Shown in pieces: positions 43,603-51,500 of a stretch of DNA of 64,000 nucleotides. The notes beneath the pieces are model-generated. The model worked only from the letters and a program-made list of their open reading frames with translations, ran no database searches and was not told the DNA's origin. The stretch lies in the NCBI RefSeq assembly GCF_900114565.1, contig NZ_FOTM01000002.1, forward strand, positions 62,001-126,000, given 5' to 3'. The translations under genes and the position numbers were made by a program. Each line of letters opens with the position of its first letter. Position 1 is the first letter of the stretch. This DNA comes from Leifsonia sp. CL147. Lineage in GTDB: Bacteria > Actinomycetota > Actinomycetes > Actinomycetales > Microbacteriaceae.

Positions 43603-44019
43603 ATGGCCACCGCATCCCTTCGCCGCATCGTCGTCTCCGTGTCCTCGCTTCCCTCCGCCCTCCGGCTCTACACAGACGTGCTCGGCCTGAGCACCGAGCG
43701 GATCGGCGACGGGTTCGCCTGGCTCCGCACGGCGGAGGGGCTGGAAGTGATGCTGCACGAGCGTCCGGCGGTCGCCTCGGACGCGGCGGTCGCCGCCGCC
43801 TTCGCCGTCCCCGCAGTGGATGCGATCACCGAGCGCTGGGTCGCGGCCGGCGGAACGGTCGTGGATGCGCCCGCCGATCAGCCCTGGGGCGAACGGATGG
43901 CCGTGGTGCGCGACCACGACGGCCACATCGTCTGCCTCGTCGAGGCTGCGGCGGAGCCGGAGCCGGCGGAGGCGGTCGAGGCTGCGGCGGGGCCGACGGC
44001 GGCGGTGCAGGCGCAGTGA
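43603..44019 (+). CDS. VOC-superfamily protein (glyoxalase/bleomycin-resistance fold)
   Basis: 138 residues. RRIVVSVSSLPSALRLYTDVLGLSTERIG is the first beta-alpha-beta unit. The second contains DHDGHIVCLVEA with the metal Glu. The last 25 residues are an Ala/Glu/Pro-rich tail. It probably binds or modifies a small, perhaps toxic, compound. The start is placed by the promoter geometry at 43567-43596 and there is no ribosome site. Its stop overlaps the MarR start by GTGA. Confidence 0.78.
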   Translation: MATASLRRIVVSVSSLPSALRLYTDVLGLSTERIGDGFAWLRTAEGLEVMLHERPAVASDAAVAAAFAVPAVDAITERWVAAGGTVVDAPADQPWGERMAVVRDHDGHIVCLVEAAAEPEPAEAVEAAAGPTAAVQAQ

Positions 44020-44447
44020 CCGACGCCGCCCGCCGGTTGACGGAGCTGGTCGACGAGGTCTTCCGTCTTGCCGACGCCCTCACGCGCGCGGGCGACGCCA
44101 TCGTGGCCGGCGAGGGGCTCACCGCGGCCCGCTGGCTGACCCTCGGCGCGGTCGCTCACGGTCCGCTCAGCGTCGCGGGAATCGCGCGTCGAAGAGGAAT
44201 GCGTCGCCAGTCCGCCGCCGAGAGCGTCACCGCCCTGGAGAAGGCGGGGCTCGTCGAGCGGGTGCCCGACCCCGACGATGCACGCGCACCCCTCGTGCGG
44301 CTGACCGAGGAGGGGCGGGCGACGTTGGAACGCATCCGCCCTCTCCGCGTCGAGTGGGCGGAGCGCACGGCTCGCGCTGCCGACCCCGCCGAGCTGACCG
44401 CAGCGACCGACCTCGCACGGAGGCTCCGAGAGACGCTCGAGCCCTGA
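44016..44447 (+). CDS. MarR-family transcriptional regulator
   Basis: 143 residues. Winged helix in LSVAGIARRRGMRRQSAAESVTALEKAGLVERV with the wing DPDDARAPLVRLTEEG. It probably represses its own operon with the VOC gene through the inverted repeat at 43567-43586 and lets go when a ligand binds. The GTG start overlaps the preceding stop. Tail to tail with the CtaG-like gene, 75 bases away. Confidence 0.87.
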   Translation: MTDAARRLTELVDEVFRLADALTRAGDAIVAGEGLTAARWLTLGAVAHGPLSVAGIARRRGMRRQSAAESVTALEKAGLVERVPDPDDARAPLVRLTEEGRATLERIRPLRVEWAERTARAADPAELTAATDLARRLRETLEP

Positions 44448-44522
44448 CCGTGCAGGGGCCCCGGCGCCGCGCACCGCTCAGCTGTCACCCGGGCAGCAGC
44501 GGTCGCCGCCCCGGCATCCCCG

Positions 44523-45446
44523 TCACGGCCGCTGCTGCAGGTGCTGCCGGGTCAGCTCCTCCATCTGCTCGTCGGTCAGGTCGTCCATCCGCTTGCCCTC
44601 GTGCCGGTCCAGCCGCATCCACCGGATGAACAGGATGACGAGGACGGGCACGTCCGCGACCTCCGCGATGAACCACAGGAAGTCGCCAGAGAGGTGCTGG
44701 TCGTGCAACGGGTTCGGGAACCAGGCCGGAAGCTGTCCGGAGATCGCGGGCGCGTGATCGAGGACCGTGTCGTTCAGGCGCAGCAGCAGGCCGGGGATCG
44801 CATCCAGGATGAGCGCGACGAAGGCCAGGAGGAATTCGACCGTCACGAAGAAGCTGGTCCGGAACACCGAGTGCGCCGCGATCGGGAGCACCAGGAGCAG
44901 GCCGCAGAGAGGGGTGAGGACGGAGATGCTCCACTGCGACCAGGTCGAGTCGCGGAGGATCGCGGCGACCGGCGTGAGGAACACGAGGAACACGACGCAC
45001 GCGAAGACCGGCGCGAAGATCGCGTTGCCGAACAGTCGCACCGGCCAGGACCGCATGAACCGGTCGGTGCGCTGCCGCCCGTCTCCGCTCAGCGCGACGC
45101 GCGCCAGCGCGACCGGGCGGCCGATGCTGATCAGGCCGGGGACGACGAAGAGCAGGAGCGCGATCCGCGTGGTGAAGGCCCAGCGCAGATTCACGCTCTC
45201 CGCTCCGAGGAAGCCGAACGACACGACCGCGTAGGAGCCGAGCCCGAGCAGGAGGTACGCCGCCGTCAGTCGCGCCGGCCAGTGGTGGCCCCTCCGGCGG
45301 AGGCGGGCGATGCCACCCAGGTAGAGGCCGGCCGCCACCACGAGCACAACGGCGGCCGCCGGGTCGAACGACCAGGTCGTGAGGAAGACGATGAAGGGTG
45401 GCGTGATCGGCTCCGGGTGATCGGCTCCGGTGAGCGGGGGACGCAT
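44523..45446 (-). CDS. CtaG-like membrane protein (cytochrome c oxidase assembly factor, Caa3_CtaG)
   Basis: 307 residues with about seven membrane spans. The block LYLGGIARLRRRGHHWPARL near residue 42 is typical of the Caa3_CtaG family. The histidine after HDQHLSGDFLWF lies where the family has conserved residues. It is thought to help build the copper centre of cytochrome oxidase. No oxidase genes are near, so it is an isolated copy. The ATG at 45446 has no strong ribosome site. Confidence 0.82.
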   Translation of the reverse strand: MRPPLTGADHPEPITPPFIVFLTTWSFDPAAAVVLVVAAGLYLGGIARLRRRGHHWPARLTAAYLLLGLGSYAVVSFGFLGAESVNLRWAFTTRIALLLFVVPGLISIGRPVALARVALSGDGRQRTDRFMRSWPVRLFGNAIFAPVFACVVFLVFLTPVAAILRDSTWSQWSISVLTPLCGLLLVLPIAAHSVFRTSFFVTVEFLLAFVALILDAIPGLLLRLNDTVLDHAPAISGQLPAWFPNPLHDQHLSGDFLWFIAEVADVPVLVILFIRWMRLDRHEGKRMDDLTDEQMEELTRQHLQQRP

Positions 45447-45483
45447 CCATTGTCATCCCCGGCACCGACACCGGCGCACAGGA

Positions 45484-46782
45484 TCAGCCCGGTTGCTCGA
45501 GTCCGAGCAGTGGGTACAGCAGCTTGACGCCGCCGGTCAGACCGCCCATCAGGGCGCCCCGCCCATGGCCTCCGACGGCGACGTCGACGAAGGCGCTGTC
45601 GATTCCCGCGCCGCGCGACGCGGCCAGCGCCTGGATCGCGACGTGGTGGAACACCGGGTCGTCCCTGCACGCGGTGAAGATCGCGGACATTCCGGCGTGG
45701 GTGAAATGGCGGAGTTTGATGAAGGGTTTCGCAGCATCGTAGGCCTGCTGGTTCCCGCCGAACGCCTCCTTCAGCGTGCGGTCGGGATGTTCGGCGCCCG
45801 GGAACTCCTCGCCGGAGATGTCCAGGATGCTGTTGAACAATTCCGGGTGGTCGATGGCGAACGACAGCGCGCACAGCCCGCCGTTGGAGTAGCCGGCCGC
45901 CGTCCAGAACCGGTGGTCGCGGGTGACGGGCAGCGTCTTCTCCGCCCAGGCGGTGACGTCCTTCGTGATGTACGTCTCCGCGTTGCCGAAGCGCGCGGTG
46001 TCGAGGCAGAGCGTGTCGTCGTACGGGCTGCCGAGCTGGTCCGCGACGACCACCACGGGCGCGAGGCCGTGATGCGTCGCCGCGTACCCGTCGAGAACCT
46101 CGGCGATGGGTTCTGGATCCGGGTTCCCCGGCTGTCCCATCATCATCACGATCAGTGGCAGCGCGGGTGGATGCGCGACGAGCGCCGCCGGGGGAAGGTA
46201 CAGGCCGGCGTCGCGGGCATGGAAGCCGCTGACGGTCCCCGGGATGGACGCGGTGCCGAGCGTGCCGTGCGCGGGCATGTCCGCCGGCGGCTTCCAGTGC
46301 TTCCAGAGCGTCGAGTCGTACTCGGCCGACGACGCGTTCGCGGGAGGGGCGAGCTTCAGCGGCCGGGGCACGGCGATGGCCAGGACGCTCGCGACCGTGC
46401 GGTCCAGGCCGTAGTTGGCGTTGATCCCGACAGCCGCCGCGAGGAGGAACACCGGGATGGCGCCGAGCGCGACCGGGATGCGCCAGCGCGGCCGCCGGCG
46501 GATGCTCGCCACCGCGATGGCCACCCCGACGAAGGCGGCGCCGAGCCAAGCGTAGTTGCCGTAGCCGAGGGACTCCCCGAACAGGTTGAGCCACCGGACG
46601 CAGACCAGCCAGGTGACGACCGCGGCGAGCAGCCCGGCCGGCACGGCGACCGCCAGCCGCAGCAGCCACGCGCGCGACGGCCGGCGCAGCAGCAGGGCGA
46701 CCAAGAGCAGCGCGGCAGCGGCGAAGACCACGATGGGCGCTGGTCCGTCCACGACATCGATGCCGAGCAGGCCGTCGAACAC
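45484..46782 (-). CDS. Membrane-anchored alpha/beta-hydrolase esterase
   Basis: 432 residues. Four membrane helices occupy residues 1-140. An esterase D/antigen 85-like hydrolase domain follows with the nucleophile elbow GYSNGGLCALSF near residue 295. The catalytic His is probably in VAVGGHGRGAL. The hydrolase part should face outside. The gene ends 37 bases before the CtaG-like start and is in the same direction, but cotranscription is uncertain. Substrate unknown; cell-envelope lipid is a guess. Confidence 0.8.
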   Translation of the reverse strand: MFDGLLGIDVVDGPAPIVVFAAAALLLVALLLRRPSRAWLLRLAVAVPAGLLAAVVTWLVCVRWLNLFGESLGYGNYAWLGAAFVGVAIAVASIRRRPRWRIPVALGAIPVFLLAAAVGINANYGLDRTVASVLAIAVPRPLKLAPPANASSAEYDSTLWKHWKPPADMPAHGTLGTASIPGTVSGFHARDAGLYLPPAALVAHPPALPLIVMMMGQPGNPDPEPIAEVLDGYAATHHGLAPVVVVADQLGSPYDDTLCLDTARFGNAETYITKDVTAWAEKTLPVTRDHRFWTAAGYSNGGLCALSFAIDHPELFNSILDISGEEFPGAEHPDRTLKEAFGGNQQAYDAAKPFIKLRHFTHAGMSAIFTACRDDPVFHHVAIQALAASRGAGIDSAFVDVAVGGHGRGALMGGLTGGVKLLYPLLGLEQPG

Positions 46783-47013
46783 CCCGTTCCCCCTTTTCCG
46801 CCGGGGAGGGACGTGTCGACCCCCGACCTGCGCGCACGACTCGACGTCCGGCAGACGATCCCCCCAGCACTACGACTATAGGAGCGCATCCATTCGGCAC
46901 GGGCTGACACGCACAGGTCGGTCCTGTTTCCTGCGGTCCGCCGGTTGCTTAACGGGCCGGACGGTCTTTTGATGGGGCGGTGCCTCGGCGAATCGAGGAC
47001 GGGAGGAGATCCG

Positions 47014-47355
47014 GTGTCCACGGACCAGTACCACGAGCCGCCGAGCGAGCTCAGCGAAGAGACCCGTACGTTCGCCCGGATGTGCGCCAGCCTGGCCGAG
47101 GAGGCGGAGGCGATCGGCTGGTACGAGCAGCGCATCGCGGTGGAGAAGGACGAGGTGGCGAAGGCCATCATGCGCGACTCGCTCGGAGAGGAGTACAAGC
47201 ACTTCAGCATGGAGCTGGAGTTCCTCCTCCGCGCGAAGCCCCAGTGGCGGGAGACCGCGCAGGGGATCCTCTTCCAGAGCGGCGACATCGTCCAGCACGG
47301 CGAGCAGGCCGAGGAAGCGGCGGAGGACGCGGCCGAGGACGCGGCCGACTCCTGA
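47014..47355 (+). CDS. Encapsulated-ferritin-like (EncFtn-type) protein
   Basis: 113 residues, close to the usual size of encapsulated ferritins. The iron-site pattern is clear: EEAEAIGWYEQRI in helix 1 and GEEYKHFSMELEFLLR in helix 2, followed by an acidic C-terminus EEAAEDAAEDAADS. The GTG at 47014 has a strong GGGAGGAG. EncFtn proteins oxidise iron inside encapsulin shells; no encapsulin gene follows here, and the tail lacks an obvious shell-targeting peptide. Repeat array B starts 2 bases after its stop. Confidence 0.75.
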   Translation: MSTDQYHEPPSELSEETRTFARMCASLAEEAEAIGWYEQRIAVEKDEVAKAIMRDSLGEEYKHFSMELEFLLRAKPQWRETAQGILFQSGDIVQHGEQAEEAAEDAAEDAADS

Positions 47356-47357
47356 GA

Positions 47358-47532
47358 CATTCGTCACGAATGTCGCCCTACGCGCGCTGGGACTGCGCAT
47401 TCGTGACGAATGTCGCCCTGCGCGCGCCGAGACTGCGCATTCGTGACGAATGTCGCCCTGCGCGCGCTGGGACTGCACATTCGTGACGAATGTCGCCCTA
47501 CGCGCGCTGAGACTGCACATTCGTGACGAATG
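47358..47532. repeat. Array B: five copies of the palindrome at 40-bp period
   Basis: Palindromes start at 47358, 47398, 47438, 47478 and 47518, exactly 40 bases apart. The first has a C in the centre (CATTCGTCACGAATG) and the last is followed by gene-specific sequence. The 25-base spacers begin TCGCCCT and end CTGCA or CTGCG, so they differ from array A over most of their length. The array lies between two converging genes, and the last copy ends 18 bases before the LysR stop. Confidence 0.97.
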
Positions 47533-47550
47533 CCGCGAGGCGCGAAGCCC

Positions 47551-48438
47551 TCACTCGAGCGAGTCGAGCTCCTCGTGGACGAAGCGCGCGAACTGTTCCG
47601 CGGCCGCCGACTGCGAGCGGGAGCGATTGCGGGCCAGCCCGATGATGCGCGTCGCCTCGTCGCGCAGCGGGACCGCGACGATCCCGGGCTCCGCAGGCAG
47701 GTCCGGGATGAGCGCGACGCCGACCCCGTCGCGCACCAGCCCCCTCAGCGTCGACAGCTCGGTCACCTCGATCACTGGTTCCATCACCACGCCGTGGGCG
47801 GCGAAGTAGGCGTCCGCGATGTGACGCAGCCCCGAGCCGGTGCGCAACGACACGAGGTCGTACGGTTCGAGGTCGGCGACGCTCACCGCGTCCCGGCCGG
47901 CGAGTGGATGCCCGTCCGGCACCCCGAGCACGAGCTGCTCCGCGGTGAGCGGCTTCCACTCGATCTCCGGATCGCGGGGGTCGGGACTGAGGAAGGCGAG
48001 GTCCGCGGCGCCCTCGCGGAGCGCATCCAGCACGGTGTCCGCCGTCCCGCCGTGCAGCACGAAGCGGATGTCGGGGAACAGCGCCCGGTACTCGCTGATC
48101 ACGCGCGGGATGAGCCAGCCGCCGAACGACGAGACGTAGGCGACCGACACCGTCCCTCCGGAGGGGTCGCGCAGCGCTTCGATCCGTGCGCGCGCGTTCT
48201 CGAGCTCAGACTCGGCCCGGGTGGCGTGGGCGAGCAGGATCTCGCCGTACTGGTTGAGCTCGAGGTGGCCGCGACGGCGGTCGAACAGCTCGACGCCCAT
48301 CTCCTGCTCCAGGCGGGCGAGGGAGCGCGTGAGGGTCGATTGCGAGACCCCGAGGGTCTCGGCCGCGAGGGCGGGATGCCCCTCCGCGGCCAGGGCCCGG
48401 AAGTGGGCGATCTCGTCGATCCGCATGCCTCTCATCAT
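47551..48438 (-). CDS. LysR-family transcriptional regulator
   Basis: 295 residues. Helix-turn-helix in HPALAAETLGVSQSTLTRSLARLEQEMG, then a substrate-binding domain with SFGGWLIPRVISEYRALFPDIRF. Three Met codons are possible at the start (48438, 48435, 48426); the family usually starts near MRIDEIAHF (48426). No clear ribosome site. It faces the nuclease-nucleotidase gene and may regulate it. Confidence 0.88.
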   Translation of the reverse strand: MMRGMRIDEIAHFRALAAEGHPALAAETLGVSQSTLTRSLARLEQEMGVELFDRRRGHLELNQYGEILLAHATRAESELENARARIEALRDPSGGTVSVAYVSSFGGWLIPRVISEYRALFPDIRFVLHGGTADTVLDALREGAADLAFLSPDPRDPEIEWKPLTAEQLVLGVPDGHPLAGRDAVSVADLEPYDLVSLRTGSGLRHIADAYFAAHGVVMEPVIEVTELSTLRGLVRDGVGVALIPDLPAEPGIVAVPLRDEATRIIGLARNRSRSQSAAAEQFARFVHEELDSLE

Positions 48439-48466
48439 GGCGTATCGGGGTCCGGCGCCGAGCGTT

Positions 48467-48478
48467 GCTCGAATGAGC
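48467..48478. promoter_or_regulatory. Candidate LysR box
   Basis: GCTC-GAAT-GAGC is a short inverted repeat within the T-N11-A type context expected for LysR regulators. It lies in the 151-bp gap between the LysR gene and the secreted nuclease gene. Low confidence, since short repeats of this kind are common by chance. Confidence 0.3.
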
Positions 48479-48589
48479 GGTCTACCCGCGTACGAGTTTT
48501 CTGTACGTTCACTCAGGAGAAACAGTCCCGTTCGACCACGTCCCTACGTTGGGGCGCGGACTCATCCCCTCACCGACATCAGGAGAACA

Positions 48590-51500
48590 ATGTCACGCAG
48601 ATTCGGCAGGCTCGCCCGCGCAGCGGCGGCCACGATCGCGGGAGCCGGCCTCGCCGCCGGTGCGCTCGTCGCGACTCCCGCCTTCGCCGGCACCGACGGC
48701 AGCGGCGTCGTCATCAACGAGGCGTACCTCTCCGGCGGAAGCGCCGGCGCCGCCTTCGGCAACAAGTTCGTCGAGCTCTACAACCCGGGCGACAGCGCCG
48801 TCAGCCTGGCCGGGTGGAGCATCCAGTACCGTCCGGCCACCGGGACGAGCGCCTCCACAGGTCTCGTGCCCTTGACGGGCTCGATCGGCGCGAAGGGCTA
48901 CTATCTCGTCGGCGGAGCGTCGAACGGCACGAGCGGTCAGGCGCTGCCGACTCCGGATGTTGCGAGCAACGCGCTCAACCCGAGCGGCGCGGCGGGGACG
49001 CTGATCCTCGCGAAGAGCGCGTCGGCGCTGACTCTGCCGACCGGCTCGGTCACCGGGAACGCGAGCGTCGCCGACCTCCTCGGCTACGGGACGTCGAACA
49101 CCTTCGAGACGGCGAAGGCCCCGGCTCCGTCGGGCAACACCGACGTGAAGTCGTTGGTGAGGACGGACTTCGCGGACACCGACGACAACAGCGCCGACTT
49201 CGCGCTCAGCGCCTCCATCACTCCGCAGAACGCGGCCTCGGCGCCCGGCGACCCCGGGGCCGGTGACCCCGGAACCGGCGACCCCGGAACCGGCGACCCC
49301 GGCACCGGCGACCCCGGGGCCGGCGACCCCGGAACCGGCGACCCCGGGACGCCGGCCGACGGCATCACGCCGATCGCCGACATCCAGGGCACCGGCGACG
49401 TGAGCCCGAAAGCGGGCACCACGGTCACCACGACCGGAGTCGTCACCGCGCAGTACGCGACGGGCGGCTTCAACGGCTTCTACCTCCAGACGCCCGGGAC
49501 CGGCGGATCCCTCGACCTCGCCACCCACACCGCCTCGGATGCCGTCTTCGTCTTCGGCTCGTCCTTCGCCGGTACGGTCGCCACCGGCGACTACGTGAAG
49601 GTCACCGGCGCCGTGAGCGAGTTCAACGGTCTCACCGAGATCACCGCGACGGGAGTCTCCCGGCTGGATGCGTCCACCGTCAGCGCGCCCGTCCCCGCGA
49701 CGATCGGGCTGCCGGGCACGGCCGCTCAGCGCGAGAGCCTCGAGGGGATGCTGCTGGCACCGCAGGGTGCGTTCACCGTCACCGACGTCTACGCCGCCAA
49801 CCAGTACGGCGAGATCGGCCTCGCAGCCGGCGACAAGCCGCTGGTGCAGCCGACCGAGGCCGCGCGTCCTGGTACCCCCGAGTACGGCGCGGTCGTCGCG
49901 GACAACGCCGCGCGTGCTGTCACGCTCGACGACGGTGCCTCGACCAACTTCCTGAGCTCGGCGAATAAATCGAAGCCGCTGCCCTACCTGTCGTCGACGG
50001 CACCGGTCCGGGTCGGCGCGCCGGTCGCGTTCACCAGGCCGGTCGTCCTCGACTACCGCAACAACACGTGGAAGTTCCAGCCCACCGGCGAACTGACGCC
50101 GGCGAACGCCGCGTCGGTGCAGCCGGTCGCGTTCACGAACACGCGGACGGCGGCGCCCGGGAACGTCGGCGGCGATCTGCGCCTCGCGACCTTCAACGTG
50201 CTGAACTACTTCACGACGACCGGCGACCAGCTCACCGGCTGCACTTTCTACACCGACCGCGACGGGCACCCGGTCACCGTGAACAGTGGATGCGATGCTC
50301 GCGGCGCTGCCGACGCCACGAACCTGAAACGGCAGCAGGACAAGATCGTCGCGGCGATCGACGGCCTCACCGCCGACGTCGTCTCTCTCGAGGAGATCGA
50401 GAACTCCGCCCGGTTCGGCGAGGACCGCGACTCGGCCCTCTCCACCCTCGTCGGCGCGCTCAACGCGGCGGCCGGCTCTGAGGTGTGGGCGTACGTGCCG
50501 TCGCCGTCCGCCGTCCCGGCCACGGAGGACGTCATCCGCACGGCGTTTATCTACAAGAAGGCGAACGCGGTCCCGGTCGGCGAGTCGAAGATCCTCGACG
50601 ACCCGGCGTTCGCGAACGCCCGTCAGCCGCTCGCGCAGGCCTTCAAGAAAGCCGGGGCGAAGGACGCATCGGCGTTCGTCGCGATCGTCAACCACTTCAA
50701 GTCGAAGGGCTCCGGCTCGGGCGCGGATGCCGACCAGGGCGACGGGCAGGGCGCGTCCAACGCCTCCCGGGTGAAGCAGGCGACCGCCCTCGTGGCGTTC
50801 GCGGACGAGCGCAAGACGGCGCTGAAGACCGACAAGGTCCTGCTGATCGGCGACTTCAACGCCTACCTGAGGGAGGACCCGATCACGATCCTCACCGACG
50901 CCGGTTACGTCGACCAGGTGAGCACGCGCACCTCCAAGGCGACGTACTCCTTCGGGGGCACCGTCGGCTCGCTCGACCACGTGCTCGCCTCGCCCGCGCT
51001 CGACGGTGCGATCACCGGCGCCGACGTCTGGAACATCAACTCCGGAGAATCGGTGGCGCTGGAGTACAGCCGGTACAACTACAACGTCACGAACTTCTAT
51101 GCGCCCGACCCGTACCGGTCGAGCGACCACGACCCGATCGTCATCGGATTGGGACTCGCGGCGAAGCCCGTCACGCTCAACCTGCTGAACATCAACGACT
51201 TCCACGGCAGGATCGACGCCAACACGGTGAAGTTCGCCGGCACGATCGAGAAGCTGCGTGCGGAGGGCGGAGAGGCGAACTCGCTGTTCCTCTCCGGCGG
51301 CGACAACATCGGCGCCTCCCTGTTCGCTTCGGCCTCGGCCGGCGATATCCCGACGATCGACACACTGAACGCGCTCGACCTTACGGCGAGCGCGGTCGGC
51401 AACCACGAGTTCGACACGGGCTACGCCGACCTCACCGGACGGGTGAAGGATGCGGCCGGCTTCTCCTACCTGGGCGCCAACGTCTACGAGAAGGGCACGA

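Noticed and set aside
47356-47560. Open frames through arrays A-D that translate to repeated FVTNV / IRDEC text
   Set aside because: These are the palindromic repeats read in frame. The 40-bp period is not a multiple of three, and no ribosome sites or protein-like composition are present.
48507-48536. Possible PHO boxes (GTTCACT, GTTCGAC) before the nuclease-nucleotidase gene
   Set aside because: The two boxes are 23 bases apart, not a multiple of 11, and match the GTTCACC consensus poorly.
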